Source of the DNA: Opisthorchis felineus
Taxonomy: Eukaryota; Platyhelminthes; Trematoda; Opisthorchiida; Opisthorchiidae
Direction of reading: 5' to 3'
Assembly: GCA_004794785.1 (NCBI GenBank)
Contig: SJOL01007351.1
Coordinates: 453,260 to 517,259, forward strand
Length of the DNA stretch: 64,000 bases
Position numbers and translations under genes: made by a program. The notes under the pieces are model-generated. The model had not been told where the DNA came from and ran no database searches. It saw only the letters and a list, made by a program, of their open reading frames with translations. Positions 1 to 11,297 of this stretch are shown here, one piece after another (positions within the stretch are counted from its first letter, which is position 1; every line of letters starts with the position of its first letter).

Positions 1-165
1 AACCTGGAGAACCAGGAGACTGTGTTCGTCAGACCTCTAACCATTGACCAACCTGGTATGAGAGACTCTGTGAGTGTCGCGGGGACACCCCCCAGTATAG
101 CTCAATGGGTCGCTGAGGTGCGCAAACCGTCACACCACGGTAAGGTCTAGTCTCTCCGTGACGAT
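1..165 (-). mobile_element. RTE-B 5'-region fragment
   Basis: This stretch is the reverse complement, with few changes, of about 3738-3900, which is the 5' part of a longer element ending in a GAT tail at 4393. The match ends near 165, where unrelated RTE-A sequence on the + strand begins. It is a truncated copy cut by the window edge. I see no coding potential of its own. The family name is a working label based on the 3' end of the 3732-4395 copy. Confidence 0.6.
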
Positions 166-1188
166 CACAGGTATCGAGTGCGCAGATGACATAGCTCTTC
201 TTGGATCTGACCTCGTGGTAATGCAAACAATAATGAATGATCTAAATAATTCTGCTTCACGGTTTGGCATGCGCTTCACACCGGCAAACTGTAATGTGCT
301 ACTGGAAGACTGGGTGGGCTCGGACCCTAACTTCATACTTGGGGATGAGCCGGTTGAGGTAGTAGACAAATTTGTTTGCCTGTATCAGACCCGTTGGTCT
401 CGCGAAAGATGATATTTCCATCCGGATCTGGAAGTTCAGAGCAGCTTTTGTGAACCTCCTCACCTGTGGCGCTTAACCGTCAAGGGTCGAGTTTACAGTG
501 CTGCGGTGCGCTCCATATTATTATACGGATCAGGAACGTGGCCGCTGCGCGCCGAGGACGTCAAAAGACTTTCATTGTTTGACCATCGATGTCTTCGGAG
601 TATTACCCGAGTCTCGTGGGAACACCGGGTCAGCAATCCTGAAGTACGTCGAATGGTATTCGGAAGAAAACTCACCCACGATAGGTGAACTGATGACACT
701 GCACAGGTTGCGCTGGCTTGGTCACGTGCTCCGTATGCCAGTCGACCGACTTCCTCGAAGGGGTCTTTTCGCACAACGACGTTAAGGGTGGAAACGAGCC
801 AGGGGAGGTTAAACAATGACTTGGCAGCAAAGTATAAAAGCAATTACCAGCAAACTCAGTTGCGCTGGTCATTGCCCTCTTCCTGGATGCGGACCCCGAG
901 ACGGGCCACATCAATGGTTAGAGACATTGTCAGAGATGTCCTAGTCGTGCCCTCAATGGCGCTCGTGCCTCGAAACTATTGACTTCACTGCATAGCTCCC
1001 TTTCCAATCCCCCCACTTAACAGTCCACTGACAGTGCTGTATTTACGCACCAATTTATCAGCTCCCGTCTCCAATGCGCAGCCACCTACCCCACCTCCCC
1101 ATATCATCGGTGAACGAAGCTGTAGCAGTTACAACCACTGTACGACAAGTAGGCGGTTCTTACAGCTGATAATGGTCATGATAATGAG
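166..1188 (+). mobile_element. RTE-A non-LTR retrotransposon, 3' half, degenerate
   Basis: The translation shows reverse transcriptase palm motif CADDIALLGSD near 178-211, then FGMRF of the palm/thumb at about 262. The RTE-type C-terminal block RWLGHVLRMPVDRLPRR follows at about 710-765. The reading frame shifts several times and contains stops, so no intact protein exists. The end near 1130-1188 matches the 3' end of the better copy at 43500-43580, including TTACAGC followed by a degenerate GAT tail. Everything 5' of the catalytic YADD block is missing, as expected for 5' truncation during target-primed reverse transcription. Confidence 0.85.
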
Positions 1189-1991
1189 ACTGTAGAAGAC
1201 GAATTTTCTCTATGGCGTGAAATCAGCGGTGAATATGAGGTGAGACAGGTTGGTGACAAGGCATAGCGCTGTTAGGTATGAAAGCTGTCGGAGTGCAATG
1301 GCAAGAAAACAGCACGAACCATGTATACTTTGCGTTGGTTTCCGTCTTCCGAACGAGCTGATCCAAAATACGGTTGTGGCCATCTTTTCGTTGGATGATG
1401 TTGTTTAATCACTCCAACAATCCCAGTATTTCGACTGGCGGCTATCCATCAACGAGGAGAATCGTGACAAAGCGACGTCTGCCGTGGTGGGGGGGGGAGG
1501 GGGACACAACATGGATTCAGGGAAATGCCTTTTGGCTGGCCTGGAGTGTCGCTCACTTTTCGTGCCCTACGTTTGAAGGATGATGAATGTTGCTATTTAT
1601 GGGGTCGATGTCGTGTCATACGGTGAGATGGCACTGGTGTATGTCGCGCATTTAAAAGCCCTATTGAAACATATTGTGGAGATGAAGTGTTCAGCAATGA
1701 ATTCAAGACACTGGTTACTCGAATTTCAGTCACACTCTTGTGTCATAAGGTTCGTTAGGGAGGATTCAGTCCACTATCGGGTAAACTGGCAGGAACCAAG
1801 GGACGTCCCGTCTCGGATTTGAAGCGGTATTTAGGGCAGTTTCTTGGACGAGCAGAGTACTGCGGCCGTTTCTTGAAGAACTTCAGCTCTCTGGCTGCCC
1901 CACTTCACGACTTATTCCGATAAACCGGAAATTTTCGGTGGTCGAATGGAGTGTACGACGACATCGAACGTAGTAAGACACAGGTACTGGA

Positions 1992-2124
1992 GCTTCAGTG
2001 GTTAGAGCGCATTTCGACTTCCTCTGTCTTGGCTTGGACAACCTGGCAGTATCCCAGACCTTGAGCTTCCTCCGGGTGGCATGGCAGCTAGGCAACGAAG
2101 GGGTGCCACAGCCGGACGATTATA
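1992..2124 (+). mobile_element. tRNA-derived SINE, internally deleted
   Basis: The copy begins with the A-box region CAGTGGTTAGAGCGC, then jumps directly to the body (CGACTTCCTCTGTCTTGGC). About 45 bp, including the whole B-box region, are missing compared with other copies. The tail ACAGCCGGACGATTAT follows. It sits inside the gypsy remnant. Confidence 0.75.
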
Positions 2125-2610
2125 CTTTTATTTTTTCCATCTCATCTTCATCGGATAATGACTTATGGTCTCAGCGGGCTACATTGGTGGAGGCATCGGA
2201 GTAGTGCTGAAGGAGATGGATGGGGTCATCTAGTACGCCAGTCGCGTCTTGCCTAATGTTGAACAGAAGCATTCGACTGTTATGATGGAATGGTTGGCGG
2301 TCGTGTGTGTCTCATAGACGTGGAAACCGCCCCAAAATGATTCGTATCTAGACTGGTCTAATGGACTCGGGTCTCCAGGGATCCCCGCAGAAAGCTCACG
2401 CACTGGGCAGTGTGGCTACAGAAGCATGTTTTCGTGACCACGCAGCGTGGTATGTAGCCGATTGGCTGTCGATAACAGGGGCTGAGGACGAAGAAACTCC
2501 TGTAGTGCAGACTTTGAGGAGAATCCTGGGCGGTTGATACGACCTGGGCGAAAAGATCCCTGCTAAGGAGGACCGCAGCCTCTAATGGATGGAAGAATTG
2601 TTGAGAACAT

Positions 2611-2786
2611 GGGGGATCAGTGGTTAGAGCGCGAATTTACTGACCGGAAAGTCCGTGGTTCGAACCCAACCTCTGCCTCTCGACGTCCCCTGTCTAGGCT
2701 TGGGCAAATTGGCAGTATCCCAGCCTTCGCGCTTCCTTCTGGCGGCATGGCAGTTAGACACCGGAAGGGTGCTACAGCTGAACGAT
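2611..2786 (+). mobile_element. tRNA-derived SINE
   Basis: The head has an A box around GGATCAGTGGTTAGAGCGC and a B box GGTTCGAACCC. The shared body (CTGTCTAGGCTTGGGCA) follows, then the tail ending ACAGCTGAACGAT. It lies just downstream of the gypsy RNase H/linker remnant. Confidence 0.85.
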
Positions 2787-3069
2787 GAGACATGGGGAGA
2801 AGCTCTCGGGCTCATTGGGATATGTTGAGTCCTGTAGGTTGGATGAATCAGAGTTCGTATTACTCCTGCTACCTGAGGAGTAGACTGATAATCATGAAAT
2901 GGCGCACATGGGATGCTCCAAAGTGTCCTATTTGCTTCGGCGGACGGCCTGTTAGTCAGGGATGAGGAACAATGTAATGAAGACTGCTGTCACGTGTAGG
3001 CAGTGCCAGCTGATTACACACCAGGGACAAATCACCCCAGGAACCTACCCCAGCGCCAGAAACCGGCGC

Positions 3070-3731
3070 GTCCGTTGACGTCACTGAGCCATTTCCATTG
3101 ACCTCCAGTGGCCATCAACACGTTGGCACAATACAGGACACATTTTGTGGTGGATCGAGTTAATGGCCTTACCAAATGAGTGGATAACACAGTCAGTGAA
3201 GTGGCGATGTATCATATTGCAGCGAACTGCGGGGTATTGAGGATGACCCCAACGATCCAAGGGCCGTGATTCGAGAACGAAGAGTTGAGGAATTGCCTGC
3301 AGTGGGTCGGTATCAAAGTGTTAAGGAGGATACTCTGCTCACAAACAACTGGCCTAACGCAGTATTTGGTGTATATCAGGGAACTATTGTGGCCCTTGAT
3401 GGTTTCGCTGACAGGCTTCTTATAACCTATCAAACGAATCAACTGAGACGACCTTCGGACATTTGCAGCATTTTTCGCTTCCCTTTCTTTGACCCGGATC
3501 CATCAACCTGCCTGACCTATGCGGACATTCAGGTTTACAACTTGATGGAATCTGTCGTAAAATGCCCAGCAGAGCCACAGCACTGTCAAAGATTCAGTAC
3601 TCAGAAGAGGTTCACTGGGCTATACCGCAGGTAGAAGTTCCGATATCGTGTACAAATTTTGCTGTCTTTCTCCACTGATCGAGAAGCACTGTGCTTCCTA
3701 GCTCTTTAGCATAAATTGGCTTCACTTACCC
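3070..3731. other. Unassigned stretch with a 122-codon ORF
   Basis: An open frame runs 3266-3634 on the + strand with no motif I recognise. It could be the last part of the gypsy remnant or chance. I see no tRNA, repeat or splice evidence here. Confidence 0.15.
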
Positions 3732-4395
3732 GTCACGAAGAGACTGGACCTTACCGTGGTGTGACGGTTTGCGCACCTCAGCGACCCATTGAGCTATACT
3801 GGGGGGTGTCCCCGCGACACTCACAGAGTCTCTCATACCAGGTTGGTCAATGGTTAGAGGTCTGACGAACACAGTCTGCTGGTCCTCCAGGTTGAGGGTT
3901 GGAACATGTGGCAACTTGTTCCGTAGAAATGGTAATGCATTTTCATTTCCCGCCAAGCACCGCTGCCTTGCGGTTAGGCTCTTGAGCCAAAGGCTTTGGT
4001 TGAGGACCCTAATCGTCCTCCTGTCTAGGTGTGGGCGCCCTGACAGTATCCCAGCCCGCGTACAACCATGAATTGCACATATATAGATAAACTCATGCCA
4101 CATCGGCCGTCGCGTGGTGCCATCAGCCGGGTCGCCTTACTCGCTGCATACAGCAGGGCGGGTAAGCGAAAACAGGCTACTGCTGACGCCTCCCTTCTTT
4201 CTATTTCACATACTTTTTCCTCCCCCTCTCCCTACCCCATTAATAACTCTACTCTTGTAGGCCCAGCACTTAGGACTGATGACTCCGTTCGTCTTGCATC
4301 GGTTTTGCGTGCAGTTTTTTTTTACGGCAGTGAAGCATCGGTGTTGAACACTGATGTCACGCTGTCGATGATGATGATGATGATGATGATGATGG
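3732..4395 (+). mobile_element. RTE-B internal-deletion derivative (5' region joined to 3' end)
   Basis: The first ~350 bp match the inverted copy at 1-165 and, more distantly, the - strand copy at 5400-5630. The last ~70 bp match the 3' end of RTE-B copies at 60.7 kb and 63.1 kb, with the short palindrome GTGTTGAACACTGATG. The copy then runs directly into nine GAT repeats at 4367-4393. No endonuclease or reverse transcriptase sequence lies between. It may be a non-autonomous derivative that a full element can mobilise. The part at 4021-4065 also matches the body of the SINE. Confidence 0.65.
4367..4393 (+). repeat. (GAT)9 tail
   Basis: Nine perfect GAT units end the RTE-B derivative. A short tandem tail instead of poly(A) is typical of RTE-clade retrotransposons. 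Confidence 0.9.
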
Positions 4396-4469
4396 CTTGA
4401 CTTACAGGACGAAATTTCCACTAAAATTCCAAAATCTCCTTACACTACCAACAAACTATGAGTCCACCT

Positions 4470-4859
4470 TCAGCACATAGGTGTAGTAGGCGCTCCGTTG
4501 TCCGTGCATTTTGTGTTTAATCCAAGAGGACCACCCAACTGGGCCCCAGCAGCGCTAAGCTTACGTACGTGCGCACTCATCTCACCTGAAACTGCGACGA
4601 TGTTTGAGCTTTTAGACCTCTGTAAACGAGCACCTACAATGTCATAGAAGTTACCCTTGACAGATTGAGAGCTAGAGTCCATTGAAGCATGAATGAATGC
4701 AATAAATAGGGTGCAAGTGATCTCTCTCGGGATCCACAGTTTTTGCCAAAACACCTCGCAAGGGTGACTATTGGTGGGTATCCAATCGAATAAAGATGTC
4801 CCCGCTCGACGGCTCAACACAATATTCACTGCCATATCCTGTTGCAGCCCCCCCACCAC
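4470..4859 (-). mobile_element. RTE-A endonuclease-domain fragment
   Basis: A 129-codon open frame reads LFDWIPTNSHPC, matching LLDWIPVNSRLC of the RTE-A copy at 40571-40939. It then reads IVAVSGEMSAHV and LGLNTKCTDNGA, matching VILAGDMNTQV and DAGRTDNGE of 41051-41160. This is part of an APE-type endonuclease. The acidic GD(F/M)N catalytic block has become GEMS, so it is decayed. No RT sequence is attached. Confidence 0.75.
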
Positions 4860-5029
4860 CGGGGTTGCGCAGCTAGAAATGGAAGGAGAGCGACCGAACA
4901 GTTAATTCAATTGCAGTACTTGTGTCTTGGCTTCTTGTTCCTGCAGACAATCGTTGTGGAGGAATTCAGCATACGAGCAGCAGCAGCCTGTTTTCCTGCT
5001 TGTTTTAGGCTGCGAACGCTAAGGGCAGC

Positions 5030-5632
5030 TAACTAAACCAGATTTGAAATACTGATTTCGAGGTGCTTAGGGCTGTTACCGAAGTGAACGGACAGAAGTT
5101 GACTCCAAAGGTTATGTCAGTCCTAGTGATGGGGCTTGAAGAGGTGGTATTCGCAATGGGGTAAGGTAAATAGAAAGAAGGATTATGCGAAGGCATGGGA
5201 AGAAAGGCGCCAATATTAGCCCGTTTTCTCTTACCCGTCCTCTGTATGCAGCAAGTAGGGCGATCTGCCAGATGGCACCGCGCGATGGCTGACTTGGCAT
5301 GAGAGTATATCTGGTTGCGAAGTTGATAGCTGTACGTGGGACGGGATGCTGTCCGTGTGCCCATACAGACGGAAGGGTATTTGAGGCCATCAACCAAAGC
5401 CTTTGACTCAAAAGCCTTACCACAACGCAGGTGCAGGTTTTTACGGAACAAGTCGCCGTATATGTTCGAAATCCAAACCAAGAGACCATTCGTCAAACCT
5501 CTATCCGTTGTTCGAGCTGGAATGAGAAGCTATGGATGTCGAAGGAGACCCTCCAGGATAGCTCACTGGGTCACTGGGATAAGCAAACCACATCACAACA
5601 CTACAGGAATTGGCTAAACGCGAGGTGGTGGA
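5030..5632 (-). mobile_element. RTE-B internal-deletion derivative, second copy
   Basis: Read on the - strand from 5632 down, it follows the same order as 3732-4395 with scattered changes: the CCCAGTGAGCTAT block, the TTGAGTCAAAGGCTTTGG block, a body like CCTGTCTAGG-CAGTATCCC, then the ATCGCGCGGTGCCATC block. The 3' end near 5030-5110 is eroded and has no GAT tail. Together with 3732-4395 it shows that the deleted form exists as at least two copies in opposite orientation. Confidence 0.6.
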
Positions 5633-6600
5633 CTGGTAGATCCGGCCGTTCCTCACCGATGTTAGATTTAAACGGAAAGGTTAGCAGGATCCAAGGAGTA
5701 GAATAGGATGGCTTTTCGTTTATGGGGACCTGTTTTTAACATCAGGGTCATGTCCGAAAGATTCAAGACGGTCGTGGCTTAAGGCAGGTAACTTGGATCC
5801 TTCACCGACAGTCGTGAGGTGACCCCCTCCCCGAGGAATTTTTCAAGTGAACAAACTGCTGGAACCAACCGAGGTAGGGCGGACTGGACGACGATGACGT
5901 GTGTATCGACTTCGGTAAAGGGAGGTGTGCAGCGGTGTATGTTACTGGTGGAAGTTGCGAATAACGTATGTTCCCTCAACTCGGTTGCTTAACCGTTAAA
6001 TTGAAAGTTGTTAGCTTATCCGTTTCTGTTCCTTTGCTGATATTGTGAACTAGGAATATAGTCAATGATCGAGTCAAAGATTGAACACCTGAGTAATCAG
6101 CAGGCTCCATTCGCCCTTGCAATTGATTGAAGGCGCTGAAAGAGAAAGATATGTGAAACGTATGAAGTCTGTCTGAAAGCGACCGTGGTGATAATGCGGT
6201 GTTCGCCCCAGGTAGAACTTTCCGGTTATGTGTATGGTTTGGCCTGTGGGCAGGAAGTGGGTTGAGACGGTGGATTGGAACGGTTATAGTGGTCGCTTCA
6301 GAGGATGAATAAATGTGGAAGTAAGCAAACGAAGCAAATGACGAATTGACTAAGCGTCACTCAGCTTAACTTTGTTTGGGTGAGCGTGTTGTCTGTAGAA
6401 GATTTCGGCTGCGCTGCTGTCAAATGAATGGTAGGTTTCTGCTTGGTTGGGTATTCTAGTTGGTACGGCGGCATCGTCTCCCGTTACTGGCTATGATGAA
6501 GATTGTTCTGGAGAGCGCACCAAGACACTGGATTCTGCCCCAGGAGTACCTTCTGAACGTGGTTCGAGGAGCAAATGCTGCAGCTCGACCACAACACTAC
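5633..6600. other. No recognisable feature
   Basis: I found no protein motif, splice-supported exon or repeat match in this ~1 kb. Only short open frames occur. Confidence 0.5.
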
Positions 6601-6689
6601 ACCAGTAGCATGTGCTGCCACAACCTACCATGAAAGTTCCACTTCGTCGGCATTTGATTCATACTTCCAGGACCGGACGTTGCATTTCA

Positions 6690-6845
6690 TCGGAACAGGG
6701 CCGGGATAATGTGTCAACTTGGAATTTAGGTACCGGGGAAGTATCCCGTGTGGCCCTACATTTGTTATTGTACACAAAAGAGATAGGGCTGAATGCAGTG
6801 GGTCTTACAGAACTACATCCGAGTGTTCAGTTGATCGTTTTTAAT
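6690..6845 (+). mobile_element. RTE-type endonuclease N-terminal fragment
   Basis: The translation NVSTWNLGTGEVSRVALHL followed by INLxAVGLTE-like residues (IGLNAVGLTELHPS) matches the start of the APE-type endonuclease of RTE elements: the Asn-Val-x-Thr-Trp-Asn block, then the Val-x-Glu block. The frame ends at 6846 and no further domain follows. Confidence 0.5.
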
Positions 6846-6960
6846 TGAGCAATCCATGGTTGTACGTAGGCTAGAATACTGTCACGGCGCCCAGGCGTAG
6901 ACAAGAGGACGATTGGGGTCCTCAACGAAAGCTCTGGCTCAAAAGCCTAATCGCAAGGCA
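6846..6960 (-). mobile_element. RTE-B 5'-region fragment
   Basis: On the - strand this matches 3960-4080: the TTGAGCCA block, then CCTCTTGTCTACGCCTGGGC, then the CGTACAACCATG block. It abuts an RT fragment on the same strand in the wrong order, so they are probably separate insertions. Confidence 0.55.
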
Positions 6961-7230
6961 GCGGCAGACCGCCAGACAGCTGTGAGACTTGGTCTCTTCG
7001 AGCAGCGTACCTGAGACATCTTCAGGTGTTCGATAACCTGCAGCGACCACGACTCTGCTCCATAAAAGACGAATCGGAATGCAGCATTGTACACTGTAAC
7101 CTTGACAACCAAACTGGTGTCACGTAGACGCCACGAATGTCGGAGATTGAAAAACGCTGCCCTGGCCTTCGCGATTCGCGAAATGGGTTGCCAGCCTCAT
7201 TTGTCGATCAGATATAAGTAAGCATAATAA
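6961..7230 (-). mobile_element. RTE reverse transcriptase thumb fragment
   Basis: The - strand translation reads RIAKARAAFFNLRHSWRLRD then FVFYGAESW. This corresponds to the RTE block (A)RI.KA..AF.NLRHL and LLYG.E.W that lies downstream of the YADD palm motif. It is frameshifted and truncated at both ends. Confidence 0.65.
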
Positions 7231-8473
7231 AGTACCACTAGATCTCCGCCACCTGGTGATGACATTACTATTCCAGGCCGAATGACTGTCTTAGTTAGAG
7301 GGACAATGTAGTAAAGCCGCAGGATATGATTAGTCCTGAAAGAGTTAGAAATAACATTTGGCTGTCATCAAGTAGTCAAGGTTCCTGGCCGATTCTGTCG
7401 CGTTGTCTAGGATGGTGTGGTACTCCACTCCCTCCTCGAATAAGTAACTTCACGGGAAGGTCACAATGTCTCATTGATAGGGGATTTCTCTCGGGAGTAG
7501 TGACTGATACAAGCCGCCTCTTGCGCCCTCTGTACATCATGTTTTCATTCGCCCTTGTTCGTTTGAACTGTTTAATTCGCTCGCATTGGAAGGTTTAGAT
7601 ATTGAGTATTTATTACTTCACGTTTAAAACGGGCTGTGTGGATGTATCAACACTAACCCCTTTAGCAATGGTTGTCAGTTCCTGTCATAAGGGTCAATAC
7701 GGATGAGCATTTTTTACGTCATCTGGTCACTCAATCTTAGGCTGTAAAATGAGCTTACTGATCCGAAACTGTCACCTATACCTGGTTGTTTTGCATTATA
7801 CAAGAACAACCATCAATGCAACTCCCCATGGGCTTAACTATCTTAAGCACGTTCGGATCCACTGATTTTTTTCTTGTTACAGAAGTTCTCGCGACTAGAC
7901 TTCAGCACAACTCGGGATTTTCATGCTTTTGCACATTTGAAGTTTACCGTTTTTGCCGTTCACCCACTCACAGATTGTATGCAGATCCAGTACACTGAGC
8001 GGTTCCCTCGAATTATATGGTCGCCAGTTTGCCAGTGTCGCAGGTATGGAGACTGACTTCGTTTACCGATGATCTCATCCAATTTATCAAGGGTTCAATT
8101 TTGACACCACTTCAGGACTACCGCAAGTACCGGATAATGCTCGAAACTCGAATCCTGTGTAAGTATGCCTCACTCTTCTGAGATATTTTCGTGCTCATGG
8201 TTTGTAACAACCGAAACAGTACGAATATATGGCTGTGGGAGTCACCGGGGACAGGCAAGCTGTTCATCCCCCCCCCCCACATCGGGGGTGTGTCCAGCGC
8301 GACCGAATTTACCTGTTTTTTGCGAAATCCTTATGTTGAATATGTTTGAATTTCAAATGGCTCTTCTTATTTAAGTCTGTCACAATGGAAAGTAAGTGGT
8401 TACGACCAACGAGGACGAAATATAAGTATGCAAGCTATTTTACAACCGAGTACATTTTCCTTATACACTAACG
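7231..8473. other. No recognisable gene; poly-C tract
   Basis: No supported exon is seen. A homopolymer run of C at about 8269-8278 is the only simple repeat. Open frames are all under 91 codons. Confidence 0.5.
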
Positions 8474-8656
8474 TGGTGTCGAGGTAGCTCAGTGGTTAAG
8501 GTGCCAGCTTATGGACCGGAAGGTCCGTGGTTCGAACCCGACCTCTGCATCTCGACTGTTCCTGTCTAGTTTTGGGCAGCCTGGCAGTATCCCAGCCCTC
8601 GTTGGCATGGTAGCTAGGCACCGAAAGGTTGCTACAGCTGAATGATTATTATTATA
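8474..8656 (+). mobile_element. tRNA-derived SINE
   Basis: The head GGTAGCTCAGTGGTTAAG (A box) and GGTTCGAACCC (B box) are followed by the body GCAGTATCCCAGCCCTCG. About 20 bp of the usual CTTCCTTCGGG segment are deleted. The copy ends GATTATTATTAT. Confidence 0.85.
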
Positions 8657-11120
8657 TTTCACTAACGAACTTCGACAAATGCTTCTGTTGGCTAGTTACT
8701 TTCCTAAAGTGATCCTTTACTTTATGTATTTCCCATAGCTTTACTACCCTTAGGATTTCTCACTATCATTTTTATCGATTTCCAGTACCTGAGCCATGTT
8801 CCGCGGATAGCTTTCTTTTTGTCTGAGTTTAAGAATGTGCATTCCGCCGTTACTGGACAGGCAACTCTGTGTCCTCGTTAATCCGCTTGATATTCTTACA
8901 ACTGTGCGTCAATACAGGAGTATGCAACACACATCCTTCGATATTTTTCTGGTTTTGGTAAGGTCGAATAAACCAAAAACTATTCATACTCCACTCCTCG
9001 GGGCGTTCCGTGGTTGCTGCAATGTGAACAAGTTGTGTAACCATACCTCTTTGAATACTTTCAATAGTTTGTTAGTACTAGTGACGCGTTTCCACCAAAC
9101 AATAATCAACCCTCGTGATAGGCAGTATTAGCTCTTTCTGATTTCCTTTATGAGATGCTTCTTGTTAGGGAGCAGTGTGGCCGAAATCTTCCGATCGCTT
9201 TTGGGGCTTCCATCCATTGTCTGTCATTTCAATGGTTGAGTTCACGGGACCCACTCAAAGTGAGGAGGCGAATGGCTTACTGATGATGAGAACATTATAT
9301 AGTTATAGAAATGATGTTCAATAAATAGTTGACGCAGTTGGATGGCTTTTTATCCTCTTCATAACCCCTTTTCCAGCCTAACGGCACAGTGAATTCGGAA
9401 ACTTATGCTGGTTTTCATTCCTATCAATAAGCAGCGCTTCGCACCTAAGAAAATGCATTTTATTCACCGTACTATTACCTAAGACTTGAGTCTGAACAAG
9501 GGACGCTTTCTATTGCCCCGTAACGTTATGTTCTCCTCAGTCAGAGACACCTTGTTCCTAATGCCAGCTGATTGCGTCTTATACTCTAGACTGTTGATTT
9601 ATCAGAGCGAATTCACGAAGGGTGACCTATGCTAGATGACCCGTCCATGAACAAACGTTTGGTCGAGAATGACTGTTTTCTGTAAGTGGTATTCACATGA
9701 ATAATTAAATTATATGATGCGAAAGCATTCTGCGCCGAAAAGCATATTGGTGCTGGCTTTAAAAAAACTGGTTTGTGTGGTTAGCCTTCAGTCTAGTGTT
9801 TTATTCGATGACAGGTTTGATAGTATGAAACCATAGGCGTTTGGAGACGTCCCGATGTGATAACATACCACAGTCAATAGCCATTTCTCACCAACACGCT
9901 TGTCACGTACCTTACCTACCTTAAGAAGTCCTGCTTGTCACTTTCTGTTAAGGAAGATTCTTCCGTTTTTCTGCCATCTCGTTGTTGTTTTGATGCCCAC
10001 TTGGTGTTTGGAGTCATTTAGCCCAGGGGACATGCGAGTCAGTGTTTTTATAAACCTTGTGTAGAGCTGAAACGATTATCCTCAAGATCCGTTACCGAGT
10101 GCCACTTTCTAGCCACGCACGCCGTCGATGTTTTCCTTCGAAGCACAACAAAATTGAGACGTTCGAACTCCTAACACAAAATTTTGATCATGCTTTACCG
10201 TAAAACACTCCTGGTGAATTGGTTTGCGTATCTTGTTTTTGCATTTTCGATCGAACGCGTCACAAAAATACGGTAAATCGGTGCCGTAGTAAGAGGGCCG
10301 CAGTGTTCCTATTCAAAATTCCTCCAGGCCACTGTGGTGGTACCCTTTAAAGAGACCACACTTCATTATTGCTAAACGTCTTCCTATCAGCAGCACCATT
10401 AATCATTCAGTGTACACAACTCCGGAGTACTTTGATCGAACTTAGAAATGTCCATCGTTTTAGTTGCATTTGTGGTCTATGTAAGGCCAGCATTGTGAGT
10501 GCTGCGTAATTCATTGTTTATCGTGTTCACTTGAGAAACGGTTCTTTGCATCACTTCTATTTGGGGCCCAACCTGCGGTTTGACCAATTTAGACTTCGTA
10601 ACTTGAAACGGATGGGAATGTGCTTACTCGACGCACATATTTGTGGCTATCTCATCATCCCGACAGGCGAGGTGTTTACATCTTGCTTGCTAGTTTTTTC
10701 TCGTTTCTCGGAAATAAAAATCCCTGATCAATTTGAACAAACCAGTAAGAACAAGGTTGCTGGATGGATTCTCTTCGCAAACTATCGTTCTCCGCAAAAT
10801 GTGTAAAACGGTGTCAAATATAATGCAGTTCAGTTTACAGCATTTATGTAAGTCTAAAGCAACGTGATCACTCAACAAAACCAACACAGTCTCAGAGTAA
10901 CCGTCTGGTCGTACTGAGTTCAGAGAACAGTCTTAGAAAGGTTAATCAATATCATCTCAATAAACTGGTCTCAGCGGCCGTTTGCTTCGGGCCTAGAAAG
11001 ACCTAGAAAAATGAGTGGAGCTCAGCTTTGTATCCTGTATCGATTAAAGGCCTACTGATCGATCATTTAACTCTGGACTGGATCACCGTTGACTTGGGGC
11101 GAACTGACCCGAAGTTGAAC
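8657..11120. other. No recognisable feature
   Basis: About 2.5 kb with no protein motif, no repeat shared with the rest of the window and no splice-framed exon that I can support. It lies upstream of MTMR14 and could be promoter, 5' intron or intergenic DNA. Confidence 0.5.
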
Positions 11121-11297
11121 TCGAGATAGCCGAGTGGTTAAGGTACGAACTTACTGACCGGAAGTTACTTGTTCCGAGCCCAACTCCGGCTTTTCGAGTG
11201 CTCTCTAGACTTCGTCAACCTCGAAGTATCTCAGCCCTCGTGCTTCTTTCGGATGGCATGTCAGCTAGGTACCGAAAGGGTGTTGCAGCTGGACGAC
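11121..11297 (+). mobile_element. tRNA-derived SINE, diverged
   Basis: The copy runs TCGAGATAGCCGAGTGGTTA through a damaged B box (GTTCCGAGCCC) and body CTCTAGACTTCGTCAACCTC to the tail GTTGCAGCTGGACGA. It is more diverged than the other copies, so probably older. Confidence 0.8.

Larger units (their letters stand above)
1560..3060 (+). mobile_element. Ty3/gypsy-like LTR retrotransposon pol remnant
   Basis: Frame-shifted translations in order resemble Ty3/gypsy Pol. A palm block YGVDVVSYG lies near 1598, where intact elements have YxDD, and is followed by HLKALLKHI. The RT connection block FLGRAEYCGRFLKNFSSLA runs at about 1840-1900 and ends in APLHDLF before a stop. An RNase H-like block (YASRVLPNVEQKHSTVM) lies near 2234-2285. 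A possible integrase zinc-binding remnant with CRQCQ lies near 3000. No LTRs are visible. A SINE interrupts it at 1992-2124 and a second lies at 2611-2786. The integrase part is the weakest call. Confidence 0.6.

Noticed and set aside
3266..3634. 122-codon ORF as a gene
   Set aside because: No recognisable motif, no splice context, and it lies amid retroelement debris; kept only as an unassigned stretch.
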